Of a stretch of 64,000 nucleotides of DNA, positions 1 to 8,672 are shown one piece after another. A program made the translations under genes and the position numbers. The stretch is from CADDYT01 sp035294125 (GTDB lineage Bacteria; Chloroflexota; Ktedonobacteria; Ktedonobacterales; Ktedonobacteraceae): the NCBI GenBank assembly GCA_035294125.1, contig DATGLM010000048.1, forward strand, positions 1-64,000, read 5' to 3'. Below the pieces are notes generated by a model. It searched no databases. It was not told the DNA's origin and worked only from the letters and a program-made list of their open reading frames with translations. How positions within the stretch are numbered: position 1 is the first letter of the stretch; each line of letters starts with the position of its first letter.

Positions 1-611
1 TTGTCGTCGGTGCCGACGCTTCAGAGGTTGCAGAGACATCAGCCCAGTAGAGACCGTGGGCGAAAGCGCGCAGGACGCGGGCGAAACACAGGCCCTGGGC
101 GCTGGCTTGGGTGCGCAAACTGGGGAGCGTCTCCTGCGTATAACATTTTCATGTGAGTTGACACGGAGCCAAAGCTGTTAAAACGTCACCAGAGTCTTAC
201 AGGCAGCGATTTTTGACGGGTATGTAGAGAGCGGCGTATCAGAAATGCCACCCCATCGAAAAAGTATTGCCTGTAAGCCAAAAAGACAGTTTTTCGCCGT
301 GGTTCTTATACCCGGATGCCAGATGATAAGCAGGTTTATGGCGACAGCAATTGACAGTTCTTTGACAGTAATGCCGTTGTCTTCTCCTGAAGAAATCTGA
401 ACTATTCTGAAGGAGAAAAAACAGCTTCATGGCGATAAGGCGAACGGAGAAGGGCCTTGAGCAAGGAAAGGGGGTCCACCCCAAAAAGGGGGCCAAAAGC
501 TCTGTACGAAACTTGCAAACTGTGTTACACTTGCCAGCAAGGACAATAGTGCGGTAGAGATAACTAGTTGAGATTCTGAGTCATAGAGACAGTTACTAAG
601 GAGGGCCATCG
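1..611. other. Leading region without a supported gene
   Basis: No complete gene can be supported here. From about 148 down to 1 the minus strand stays open for roughly 49 codons and leaves the window, but it has no start codon and I recognise no family, so it may be the tail of a truncated mobile-element gene or chance. G/C-run repeats at 473-495 could fold. The last 15 bases hold the ribosome binding site AGGAGG of the next gene. Confidence 0.4.
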
Positions 612-1673
612 ATGGCAACCTGTTCAAATTGTGGCTTTGATGTGACCGGGAAAAAGTTTTGCCAGCAGTGCGGGACACCCGTGCAGGCAACAGCAACTCC
701 CGCTCCAGCGTCGGCGACACCTGCACCTACGACGGTCGGTGTATCATCCGAGCCTGTTGTGGCCGCGGGGGCACCGAGTGTTTGTCCGCGTTGCAATGGA
801 GAAGTGAAACCAGGGGCAGCATTTTGTATGCATTGTGGCTCATCGTTGAGTCCGCACGTGACGCAGGCTACGGCTCAATCGCAGCCATTGACGCGCACCT
901 GCCCGGCATGCCACACGCAGGTTCCCGTTGAGCATGCCTTCTGTAGCAACTGCGGGCAACCGATGGCAGCAGGAACCCCCACACCAGCACCAGCGACTGC
1001 GGCTCCCAGCTTCTGCACCAACTGTGGGATGCAGAACGCGCCGGGCGTGAAATTCTGCGCAAGTTGCGGTACGCCTATTGGAGCTAGCGCCGGAACGCCA
1101 GTACCGCAGCCATATATGCAGTCTGGACAGTATCCACAATATCAACAACAGCAGCCGTACTCGCAATACCAGCAGCCCCAACAGCCCTATGGGCAGCCAC
1201 AGTACAATCAGCAGCCATACGGGCAACCCAACCCCTACGGACAGCAGCCCCAACAGCCCTATGGACAGCAGGCACCTTATGGGCAACCACAATATGCGCA
1301 GGCTCCGATGGTCTTGCGCTGTCCCGTCTGCATGGCAATGTCGCCGGTAGGCACAACTAACTGTCCCGGTTGCCGCACCAGCCTCGTCGGCATTGTTCCC
1401 ACCCCCGCGAATATGCCGGTGCAGAACCAGCAGGGTGGCGTGCTCGGTGGCCTGTTTGGAGGCCAGGGACAGGGGCAGGGTGGTAATATGATGATGGGAG
1501 CGCTCGGTGGAGCGGCCGCCGTCATCGGCGGAGAAATGCTGTTGCACGGCCTCGAAAACGATCTCATGGGTGGCGGCAATAACTATGGCTACGAAGGCCA
1601 CCATCACCACCACCATCGTGACGAAGGCATGCTCGGCGATCTGGGCAACATTGCCAATGACCTTGGCCTCTAA
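612..1673 (+). CDS. Multi zinc-ribbon protein with Q/P/Y-rich linker
   Basis: A 353-residue protein with four N-terminal CxxC...CxxC zinc ribbons (about residues 4-21, 59-77, 97-115 and 133-151). A low-complexity Gln/Pro/Tyr/Gly linker (about 170-235) follows, then a fifth ribbon (about 239-256), a Gly/Met-rich segment and a run of six histidines near residue 332. The ATG follows AGGAGG at ideal distance. Tandem zinc ribbons joined to disordered regions are common in bacterial scaffold or adaptor proteins; no enzymatic motif is visible. The Gly-rich stretch near 270-310 may contact membrane. Function unknown; metal binding is likely. Confidence 0.85.
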   Translation: MATCSNCGFDVTGKKFCQQCGTPVQATATPAPASATPAPTTVGVSSEPVVAAGAPSVCPRCNGEVKPGAAFCMHCGSSLSPHVTQATAQSQPLTRTCPACHTQVPVEHAFCSNCGQPMAAGTPTPAPATAAPSFCTNCGMQNAPGVKFCASCGTPIGASAGTPVPQPYMQSGQYPQYQQQQPYSQYQQPQQPYGQPQYNQQPYGQPNPYGQQPQQPYGQQAPYGQPQYAQAPMVLRCPVCMAMSPVGTTNCPGCRTSLVGIVPTPANMPVQNQQGGVLGGLFGGQGQGQGGNMMMGALGGAAAVIGGEMLLHGLENDLMGGGNNYGYEGHHHHHHRDEGMLGDLGNIANDLGL

Positions 1674-1689
1674 AAACTGAAGTGGCAAA

Positions 1690-1737
1690 GCAGAAGCGCG
1701 GTGAAATGTCGTGTTTCACCGCGCTTCTGCTTCCTTT
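1690..1737 (+). terminator. Rho-independent terminator after the zinc-ribbon gene
   Basis: A perfect 17-bp stem (1690-1706 with 1714-1730) has a 7-base loop and is followed by a T-rich tract TTCCTTTC. It begins 16 bases after the stop codon. Confidence 0.9.
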
Positions 1738-1794
1738 CAATCCTTCAGCTTTCCCCCAAATGGGCTATCCCTGCACCATTTCTACCTCTGTCTG

Positions 1795-1823
1795 TTGCGA
1801 CACACGATGAAACGGTCTATAAT
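1795..1823 (+). promoter_or_regulatory. Sigma70-type promoter for the M16/TPR/roadblock/ndk operon
   Basis: TTGCGA (1795-1800) and TATAAT (1818-1823) are separated by 17 bases. The site lies just after the previous terminator and about 130 bases before the protease start. Confidence 0.6.
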
Positions 1824-1953
1824 ACGCGGGAACAAGCCTTCTTCATAGCAATGGACATTGGACATTTTCGTTATGCATGTATAAGGAGTCAGAAACCTCT
1901 CTGCCGGTCGGCATGGCGCTGACAGCACGCGAGGTTCTGGATTAAAAACAGGA

Positions 1954-3231
1954 ATGAATTACCGAAAAACGACGCTACGCAATGGTTTGCGTTTATTCAC
2001 TACCGAGATGCCCGGCATGCGGTCCGCCAGCATTGCTTTTTTCTTTACCGTTGGTTCCCGCTACGAACCGGATAACATCGCGGGTATCTCACATTTTATC
2101 GAACATATGCTTTTTAAGGGGACTCGCAACTATCCAAGCGCGCGGCTCATTTCAGAGGCGATTGAGGGCATCGGCGGCTCCTTCAACGGCAGTACCGGCA
2201 AGGAGCTGACCTGCTATACCGCTCGCGTTCCGGCTGACCAGCTTCCTGTCGTTCTACATGTGATGGCTGACATGATTCGCTATTCCCTTTTCGATGCGAG
2301 CGAAATCGAAAAGGAACGCGGCGTCATTATCGAGGAACTGAGCGCTACGCATGACGATCCGCAGGAATGGTCCAACTTGCTGGTCGACCAGGTGATGTGG
2401 CCCAATCTGCCGCTGGGTCGCGACGATGCGGGCTTTATCGAAACCGTTGAGCGGATAGAGCGTCGGCAGATGCTCGATTATCTACACACCCACTACCTGC
2501 CGAATTCGCTGGTGCTCAGCATCGCCGGAAACATCAAGCATGGGGCTGTCATCGAGCAGGTAGAGCAGCTTTTTGGCGATTGGGAGCCGGGAGAGCACCC
2601 ACGCTGGCAGGAAAGCTTGCCGCCGCGAGATACAGTGCCGGTCGCAATGATTCAGAAGGAGACGGAGCAGACGAATTTCTGCCTCGCACTGCCTGGAGCT
2701 TCTCATTCTTCGCCCAATTATTATCCTATTCTGCTCATTAATGGCATTCTTGGCGAGGGCATGAGCTCGCGGCTCTTCCAGACCATTCGCGAGGAGCAGG
2801 GTCTGGCTTATGATATCGGCAGCTATATCAATACTTATTACGAAACGGGAAATCTGGTGATAAGCGCCGGAGTAGACCCCTCACAGACCGAGACAACAGT
2901 GCAGGCTATCCTGCATGAATTGACGCGATTATGTACAACACCCGTACCGGAAGATGAGCTTGAGCGCATCAAAGCCTATGTACGTGGAGGCATTCAGTTA
3001 GGTCTGGAAGGCACGCAACAGGTCGCATCCTGGCTGGCCGGTCAGGAAAGCCTGCGCAATCATGTGATGGACGTTGACGAGGTCATCGCCCGTATCAACG
3101 CTGTCACCCCGGCGGATATTCAGCGTACAGCGCAAATCAGCTTTGCTCCTGAGTGGCGCCGTCTCGCCATTATCGGGCCTGATGATCCGCAGCAGGTGAA
3201 ACACTTTGAACGGTTACTCAGAGATTTATGA
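1954..3231 (+). CDS. M16 family zinc metallopeptidase
   Basis: A 425-residue protein of the insulinase/mitochondrial-processing-peptidase family. The inverted zinc motif HFIEH is present (H47, E50, H51), with the downstream zinc-ligand Glu near E127 in GVIIEEL, so the active site looks complete. Length and the two homologous halves (about 1-210 and 215-425) fit single-chain bacterial M16B proteases that cut short peptides. The ATG at 1954 starts a canonical NYRKTTLRNGLRL beginning. It is the first gene of a same-strand run with the TPR protein, roadblock protein and Ndk, with gaps under 90 bases. Its natural substrate cannot be read from sequence. Confidence 0.93.
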   Translation: MNYRKTTLRNGLRLFTTEMPGMRSASIAFFFTVGSRYEPDNIAGISHFIEHMLFKGTRNYPSARLISEAIEGIGGSFNGSTGKELTCYTARVPADQLPVVLHVMADMIRYSLFDASEIEKERGVIIEELSATHDDPQEWSNLLVDQVMWPNLPLGRDDAGFIETVERIERRQMLDYLHTHYLPNSLVLSIAGNIKHGAVIEQVEQLFGDWEPGEHPRWQESLPPRDTVPVAMIQKETEQTNFCLALPGASHSSPNYYPILLINGILGEGMSSRLFQTIREEQGLAYDIGSYINTYYETGNLVISAGVDPSQTETTVQAILHELTRLCTTPVPEDELERIKAYVRGGIQLGLEGTQQVASWLAGQESLRNHVMDVDEVIARINAVTPADIQRTAQISFAPEWRRLAIIGPDDPQQVKHFERLLRDL

Positions 3232-3315
3232 CGGCTTCCTCCGGCGCGGACCGGTGGCTTCTATCACATTACGACGGCATTGCCGGTGGTAAAGCGGGAA
3301 GAGGAGAGAGAATCT

Positions 3316-6249
3316 ATGGCATCAACAACGCTTCGCGATTACTTGCAGTATACTGAGGACGCTATCAGCACAGGCCGAATCGAGGACGCGCTGGCGCAAT
3401 GCCAGCGCATCCTGAGCCACTTTCCAGAATCACTCGAAGCGCAACGGCTTCTCGGCGAGGTCTATCTGGCTCAGGAGCAACTGGAAGAGGCCCAGCAAGC
3501 TTTCGACTGGATTTTGACGAATGACCCGGAAAATGTCGTCGTCTACTGTGACCGCGCTCTCATCTGCGAGCGCATGTCAGATTACGACACTGCTCTGGAT
3601 TGCTACCAGCAAGCTTATGAACTCAGTCGGGGTAATAGCCAGATACGGCACGAATTCAACAAGCTGAGCACGAGAGTGGGACAACAGGGCTTCATGCTCT
3701 CGCGGGCAGGCCTTGCTCGCCTCTATATGCGTGGTGATCTCCTCCCCCAGGCCATTCAGGAATGGGAAGCCGTCCTCTCTGTCAGTCCCGACCGCCTTGA
3801 TGCCCGCACCGGTCTCCTTGAGGCGTACTGGCGCGAAGGTCTCTTTGAACAGGTTGAAGAACTTGCCAACGCTATTTTGAATGATGTCCCCGGTTGTCTG
3901 AAGGCCTTGCTGCTCCTTGCGCACGTCACTTCCTTAAAGGATATGCAGCGCGCTGAGGAACTTATCCAGCGCGCCGAGATGCTCGACCCCGAACTGGTCA
4001 TGGCCCAGGAACTCTTCAGCGACCTGATTGCTAATCAACCACTGGACCCTTTCCTGCAACTCCTCAAACGCGAAGCCGTTGTTTTACCCGAGCCGCTTTC
4101 CTCTCCCGCTCCTCCTGAAGCATCCGATTGGAGCGCGCAGAGCACACAGATCGCTACAAATGGCACGCACAGTCCGTCATCTTCCCCGCCCGGTGCTCTC
4201 TTTAGCTGGAGCAGCCTGGGTCCGCTCCTCGACGTCCCCCAACAGCAGGAGCAGCCTGAGCAGGATGTTCCCACCTTTGCCTGGCCCAGCAATAGCGCGC
4301 TAGATATTAACCCGTGGAGTACTATCGATCAGCTTGCCGGACCTGTCGTCGAGCCAGCTTCTGCTGCTCGGCCTGTAACAGAGTCAGAAGCGGGGGCGGC
4401 AAAACAGCATACAGAGCCATTCACCGCACAGGAAGCAGAGAAACCGACGGCAGATGTGCAGCCAGCATGGTCGCAGGCAGATCAAATGGTCGAACCGGTA
4501 GCTGATGCATCAGGCACGTGGAGTGGCACGATGAGTCAGAACGAGGTCGTCCCCGATGCAAATGAAAGCGCGTGGGCTACGGAAGTCCGTGAAGAGGCTG
4601 CTCTACCTACGCCGCCAGCATGGCTTGACATGCTCACAAAAGGCGGGCGGCCTCAGCCTTCGTCTACCCCGTCAGCGCCTTTGAGCAACACCGGAAGTGT
4701 GGCAGAAGCATCGACCTCAGAAGCCGAAGTCAGATCGGCAAGTCCGGCTTCCAGGCCATCGGGGCCACTTTTTGCGGAGCCAGCAGCCCCCGCTCGCATG
4801 CCCTGGGAAAATGACCTGCAACCGGTACCCGTTAGCGAGGGAGACGAAGGCGAAAACCTGTCCTTCGGCCCTGAGTGGCTCAAGTCACTGGGCGCGGAGG
4901 TTCTAGAGCAGGGCGCTTCTGACGCCGCAAATCCGATCGAGCCTGTGGCTTCGCTGGGTGAGGAACTACCACCCACTGCGACGATACCTTCCCACAATAG
5001 CGATTTCTGGCAAGAAGCGGCGATTGATCCCTGGAGCAACCAGGAAGCAGGGCAAACACAGCAGGAAGCGCCGGTTCAATCCTGGCTTGAGCAACTCAAT
5101 GCCTCTCCATCAACCTGGCAAACGCCCATCGATCCCTGGATGGAGCAATCTGCCCAACCAGCACAACCAACGCCACCATCAATCGAGATGCAGCAGGTAC
5201 CTGGCGCTCCCTGGCCTGAAACAGTCGCAGAACCTGTGCGGCAACAACAAGAACCGGACATCCCAACAGCAGAGCAGCAGTTCGCTACACTGGAAATACT
5301 GGAACGCGACCTGTACGCGCAAGGCTTCGTGCCGCTGGAGCCAGGCTCCCTGGCAAAGATTGCCGAAGAAGAATCCCTCTCTACGGCACTGGCGCAGTTT
5401 GGCTCGGAGCCACTCCCTAGATCGCCCTATGAAGAGCAGCCTGCACAATCGTGGCAGCAACCAGAGCAGGCAGCTCTGGTTGCACAGCCAGAAGCTCAAA
5501 CACTCACGTCGGGAGCGCAGCCTGAGGCCCGGCAGTCAGCACCAGCCCAGCCCGCAGTTCAGTTCTACGAACCGGTTGAGGAGCCGCTGTGGACGGCCAC
5601 AGCAGCCGGTCCGGCAAGCAACCCCACTCTGGATCCGGTCTCCGAGGCAGAGGTGACGATCCAGCAGTCATCCAGGCGGACAGGAGCCATTTCACAACCT
5701 GTGCTACCTGTTCCTCCCGCCGATGCCGTAGTACAGCCAGCACAGGCGGCACAAACAGCACCGGCAGTTCCTCCAGTGCCGAAGAAGCCAGCAGCTTCCA
5801 ACGATTCTTCGCTGGATGAACTGGAGTTGACAATGAGACGCCCCGTTGTCAGATTGCAGCCAGCAACGCAAAAGACGGCTAACCTCCCGGGTCAGGCACC
5901 GACAACACCTGCCAGAAGCCGTTCAGGAACGGCAAACAGAGCGGAAGACAGCAGCATGAGCTACAAAGAACGACTACGTAAGGGCTACCATCACCAGCTC
6001 GCCGGTGATTACGATGAGGCCATGCAAGAATACCGTGTCATTATCCGCAACGCCCCGGAATTATTGGGCGAGGTTGTCAGCAACATGCGCGCCCTGCTCA
6101 AGCTCGCGCCCAGATATGCCCCCGGTTATCGTGTTCTGGGCGACGCCTACATGCGGCAGGGAGAATACCTGCAAGCCATGGAAGCCTATAACAAGGCTCT
6201 GATGATGGCGAAAAAAGGCGTGCAGGGGCAGACACAGGAACAGCGATAA
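3316..6249 (+). CDS. Large TPR protein with disordered central region
   Basis: I place the start at ATG 3316, 7 bases after a GGAGAG site, rather than at an upstream in-frame TTG at 3280; this gives 977 residues. About residues 1-255 form tetratricopeptide-type helical repeats. About 260-870 is a long Pro/Gln/Ala/Glu-rich, probably disordered linker with recurring short Trp motifs (PAWLDML, PEWLKSL, QSWLEQL, IDPW). The last 100 residues form a second TPR block after a basic SYKERLRKGYHHQL. No catalytic motif is present. This is a scaffold architecture; the Trp motifs may be docking peptides. It is followed directly by a roadblock/LC7 gene, a pairing that suggests a role in GTPase-linked polarity or signalling (inference). 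Confidence 0.85.
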   Translation: MASTTLRDYLQYTEDAISTGRIEDALAQCQRILSHFPESLEAQRLLGEVYLAQEQLEEAQQAFDWILTNDPENVVVYCDRALICERMSDYDTALDCYQQAYELSRGNSQIRHEFNKLSTRVGQQGFMLSRAGLARLYMRGDLLPQAIQEWEAVLSVSPDRLDARTGLLEAYWREGLFEQVEELANAILNDVPGCLKALLLLAHVTSLKDMQRAEELIQRAEMLDPELVMAQELFSDLIANQPLDPFLQLLKREAVVLPEPLSSPAPPEASDWSAQSTQIATNGTHSPSSSPPGALFSWSSLGPLLDVPQQQEQPEQDVPTFAWPSNSALDINPWSTIDQLAGPVVEPASAARPVTESEAGAAKQHTEPFTAQEAEKPTADVQPAWSQADQMVEPVADASGTWSGTMSQNEVVPDANESAWATEVREEAALPTPPAWLDMLTKGGRPQPSSTPSAPLSNTGSVAEASTSEAEVRSASPASRPSGPLFAEPAAPARMPWENDLQPVPVSEGDEGENLSFGPEWLKSLGAEVLEQGASDAANPIEPVASLGEELPPTATIPSHNSDFWQEAAIDPWSNQEAGQTQQEAPVQSWLEQLNASPSTWQTPIDPWMEQSAQPAQPTPPSIEMQQVPGAPWPETVAEPVRQQQEPDIPTAEQQFATLEILERDLYAQGFVPLEPGSLAKIAEEESLSTALAQFGSEPLPRSPYEEQPAQSWQQPEQAALVAQPEAQTLTSGAQPEARQSAPAQPAVQFYEPVEEPLWTATAAGPASNPTLDPVSEAEVTIQQSSRRTGAISQPVLPVPPADAVVQPAQAAQTAPAVPPVPKKPAASNDSSLDELELTMRRPVVRLQPATQKTANLPGQAPTTPARSRSGTANRAEDSSMSYKERLRKGYHHQLAGDYDEAMQEYRVIIRNAPELLGEVVSNMRALLKLAPRYAPGYRVLGDAYMRQGEYLQAMEAYNKALMMAKKGVQGQTQEQR

Positions 6250-6278
6250 CGTTAGCACAGAGCAAAAGGAGTCATAGT

Positions 6279-6626
6279 TTGGAAACTATCCTACAGCGAC
6301 TGACCGATCTTGATGATATCATCGGCGCGGTACTTGTCAGCAAGGAAGGTTTGATCGTCGCCGGAACACTGCATAGCGAGGACGAGGAGATGATCGGCGC
6401 TATGTCGGCGGCAGCCTTTGGCTCGATTTCTGACTACACACAGCAGATCAACAGCGGTGAGATGCGCCACGTCATCATCGAGACGCAGACGGGGACTATC
6501 CAGCTTGCCGACCTCGGCGACCTCATTCTCGTGGTCACCACGCAATCACAGCGCAATCTTGGCCGCGTTCGTATAGAAATGAAGAAAGTTTGCAAACAAA
6601 TCGCGCAGATGGTTGCAAGCTACTAA
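6279..6626 (+). CDS. Roadblock/LC7 domain protein
   Basis: A 115-residue single-domain roadblock/LC7 (MglB-like) protein. The pattern ILQRLTDLDDIIGAVLVSKEGLIVAG followed by GAMSAAAFGSI and a final strand with LGRVRIEMKK is typical of the fold, which dimerises and often regulates small Ras-like GTPases. The start is TTG 6279, with AAGGAG at 6266-6271; no better start exists. No MglA-like GTPase is visible in the window. It sits 29 bases after the TPR gene and 25 before ndk, so it is probably cotranscribed with both. Confidence 0.9.
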   Translation: METILQRLTDLDDIIGAVLVSKEGLIVAGTLHSEDEEMIGAMSAAAFGSISDYTQQINSGEMRHVIIETQTGTIQLADLGDLILVVTTQSQRNLGRVRIEMKKVCKQIAQMVASY

Positions 6627-6651
6627 AATAGAGAACAGAGAATGGAGACAT

Positions 6652-7110
6652 ATGGAACGCACATTGATTATTGTCAAGCCCGAAGGGGTACAGCGCGGGC
6701 TGATCGGAAAAGTTCTTTCCCGCTTTGAGGATCGTGGACTGAAATTTGTGGGCCTCAAGCTTATGCAGATTACGCCCGAACTGGCCGCGCAGCATTATGG
6801 CGTACATAAAGGCAAGCCCTTTTATGAGGGGCTTGTCAAGCATATTACCTCCAGCCCTGTTGTTGTAGGCGTGCTGGAAGGGCCGAAAGCCATCAGCGTC
6901 GTGCGCAATACGATGGGAGCTACCAATCCTGTCGAGGCTGCACCGGGCAGTATTCGCGGCACCTATGCCCTGGAAATCGGCTTCAACATTGTTCATGGCT
7001 CTGACGGGCCGGAAACCGCTGCTTTTGAGATTAATCTCTTCTTCAAGCCCGAAGAACTGGTCCAGTACAATCTCGTCGAAGATCAGTGGGTATACGAGCC
7101 TGACGTCTGA
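6652..7110 (+). CDS. ndk: Nucleoside diphosphate kinase
   Basis: A 152-residue protein with the full Ndk signature: N-terminal ERTLIIVKPEGVQRGLIG, the RNTMGATNPVEAAPGSIRG nucleotide-binding loop, and the phospho-accepting His115 in NIVHGSDG. It transfers the gamma phosphate between nucleoside triphosphates and diphosphates in the cytoplasm. I chose ATG 6652, preceded by TGGAGA; an upstream in-frame start would overlap the roadblock gene without a ribosome binding site. It is the last gene of the operon, followed by a strong terminator. Confidence 0.97.
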   Translation: MERTLIIVKPEGVQRGLIGKVLSRFEDRGLKFVGLKLMQITPELAAQHYGVHKGKPFYEGLVKHITSSPVVVGVLEGPKAISVVRNTMGATNPVEAAPGSIRGTYALEIGFNIVHGSDGPETAAFEINLFFKPEELVQYNLVEDQWVYEPDV

Positions 7111-7142
7111 GAAAGCTACATTTTCAGACAGGACTTTGGGTA

Positions 7143-7194
7143 CCAAAAACCATCCGAGCAGTTTTCACTGCTCGGATGGTTTTTGGTTTTTCTG
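7143..7194 (+). terminator. Strong terminator after ndk
   Basis: A perfect 19-bp stem (7143-7161 with 7168-7186) with loop TTTTCA is followed by TTTTTCTG. The A-rich left arm would also let it terminate leftward transcripts. Confidence 0.93.
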
Positions 7195-7329
7195 CTGTAC
7201 TCGCCTCTCTCAGGACGTGGTAAATGACAATTACCGCATGCCATGAGGCTAAAAAGGCAGAACAGTGAGGATGTGCAACAAACACTCGAAACACTGCTGG
7301 AGAACGCCGATCCCATGATATGGCATCAA

Positions 7330-7831
7330 CAGCAGATATTGCACTGCTACCTATCTGCCTTAACGCTCTAGCGGCTTCACGACGTACATTCTCCTCATCG
7401 TAGGAGAGTGCCCGTATCAGACTTGGCAGAGCGGCCACATCGCCAATCTTGCCGAGCGCTTCGGCAGCATTAGCGCGGATAGACCACTCCTCGCTCTCGG
7501 ATTCGAGGATCTCCATTCCTCGTTCTCCTCATGAAGAACTTCTTGCAAAGTCGGCACAATTGCGCTACCCATCTTTACAAGTGCTTCGGCGATAGTATGG
7601 CGGATACCTTCCGGGTGATCATGTAGAAGTTCGATTAGTTGAGAGGCAACAGAAGCATCTCGTATATTCCCTAATGCACTGATCGTGCGACGGCAAATCG
7701 TGATTTCTTCACATTGAAGAGCTTCTAGAAGGTGAGGAATAGCGCGTGCATCACCAGCATCACCTCTTGCTAGAGCAGCAGAGATGCGTACATCTTGCAG
7801 GCATGAGATAACGCCCCAATCAATGCCTCAA
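7330..7831 (-). pseudogene. HEAT-repeat protein remnant
   Basis: Translated on the minus strand, this stretch gives successive HEAT/PBS-lyase-like repeats, for example DARAIPHLLEALQCEE, ASVASQLIELLHDHPEG, HTIAEALVKMGSAIVPTL and RANAAEALGKIGDVAALPSL. The repeats need at least two frame changes, near 7795 and 7516. The upstream end is cut exactly at the left inverted repeat of the adjacent transposon at 7832, and the homology fades near 7330. HEAT scaffolds are protein-binding and the original partner is unknown. Repeat identity is clear; the precise ends are approximate. Confidence 0.75.
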
Positions 7832-7879
7832 CAGGGAGTCGCGGTATTTTGCAAGGTTCCTGCGCAAGAAGAATGCAAC
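7832..7879 (+). repeat. Left terminal inverted repeat
   Basis: The core CAGGGAGTCGCGGTATTTTG at 7832-7851 is followed by a weaker match through TGCGCAAGAAGAATGCAAC. It pairs with 14627-14674. It abuts the broken HEAT-repeat frame. Confidence 0.8.
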
Positions 7880-7973
7880 GAGGTAGCCAGCGTCGATTGC
7901 AAGGGGACGAACCACTCACACATGAGGCTTAGCCCGGAGTCGGAGGCGAGAACTCTTTTTCCTTCTCTCTTCG

Positions 7974-8672
7974 TCACTCTTGCCCGGGCAAGAGGCCACG
8001 TTCCAGGGCAACCGCGACGGCAGCCGCACGCGAGTCCACATCCAGCTTGTTGTAAATACTGGTGATATAGGCTCCCACCGTCCGCTCGGTAATGCCCAGG
8101 CGCTTCGCAATTTCTTTACTACGCTCGCCTCGTGCGACGCCCATCAGGACCTCGCGTTCACGTTCCGTGAGGGCGACCCGACCTTTTCCTCGTGGCTTCT
8201 CAGCCGGACGTGCCGGAGAAGGCTCGGAAGGGAGCTGCGTGGCGCGGGCAGCATGCAGGAGCAACCGCTCCACCAGCTCTGGCTGGACCAGACGCTCTCC
8301 GCGTGCAGCGGCACGGATCGCGTTGAGCAACACCTCCAGGTCGGCGTCCTTGAGCACATAGCCACAGGCGCCTGCCTGTAATCCCCGAATCATCAGGGCA
8401 TCTTCGTTGTAGGTCGTGAGAATGACGACGGCAATCTGTGGCCAGCGCTGGTGGATGTGTTCGATTGCTTCAATGCCATCCATGCCTGGCATCCGCAGAT
8501 CCATCAACACGACATCTGGTTGCAGATCGCCGATCACCCGCAGGGCCGCTTTGCCATCAGCCGCTTCCCCAACCAGTGTGAACTCCTCGCCCCCGTCTTC
8601 CAGCATGGTCCGTACTCCTGTGCGAATCACTTTATGGTCGTCCACGGTGACCACACGGATCGGCTGGCTCAT
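7974..8672 (-). CDS. NarL/LuxR-family response regulator
   Basis: A 232-residue response regulator. The receiver domain (about 5-122) has acidic D11-D12, phospho-acceptor D58 in VVLMDLRMPG, T86/T87 and K108. A linker of about 35 residues leads to a LuxR-type helix-turn-helix (about 165-228) with LTEREREVLMGVARG and SKEIAKRLGITERTVGAYI. All phosphorelay residues are intact. The start codon overlaps the end of the sensor kinase gene by 4 bases, so the two are translationally coupled. As transposon cargo next to an ABC permease, it may control that transporter (inference). Confidence 0.94.
   Translation of the reverse strand: MSQPIRVVTVDDHKVIRTGVRTMLEDGGEEFTLVGEAADGKAALRVIGDLQPDVVLMDLRMPGMDGIEAIEHIHQRWPQIAVVILTTYNEDALMIRGLQAGACGYVLKDADLEVLLNAIRAAARGERLVQPELVERLLLHAARATQLPSEPSPARPAEKPRGKGRVALTEREREVLMGVARGERSKEIAKRLGITERTVGAYITSIYNKLDVDSRAAAVAVALERGLLPGQE

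Noticed and set aside
1600..1625. Hexahistidine as a vector or tag artefact
   Set aside because: It lies inside a natural low-complexity protein, flanked by native sequence and far from the C-terminus of the gene.
840..1688. Long minus-strand reading frame opposite the zinc-ribbon gene
   Set aside because: It is a shadow of the repetitive Gln/Pro/Tyr coding strand, without a ribosome binding site or recognisable domain.
4958..5656. 232-codon plus-strand frame inside the TPR gene
   Set aside because: It overlaps the disordered region out of frame and has biased composition with no family match.
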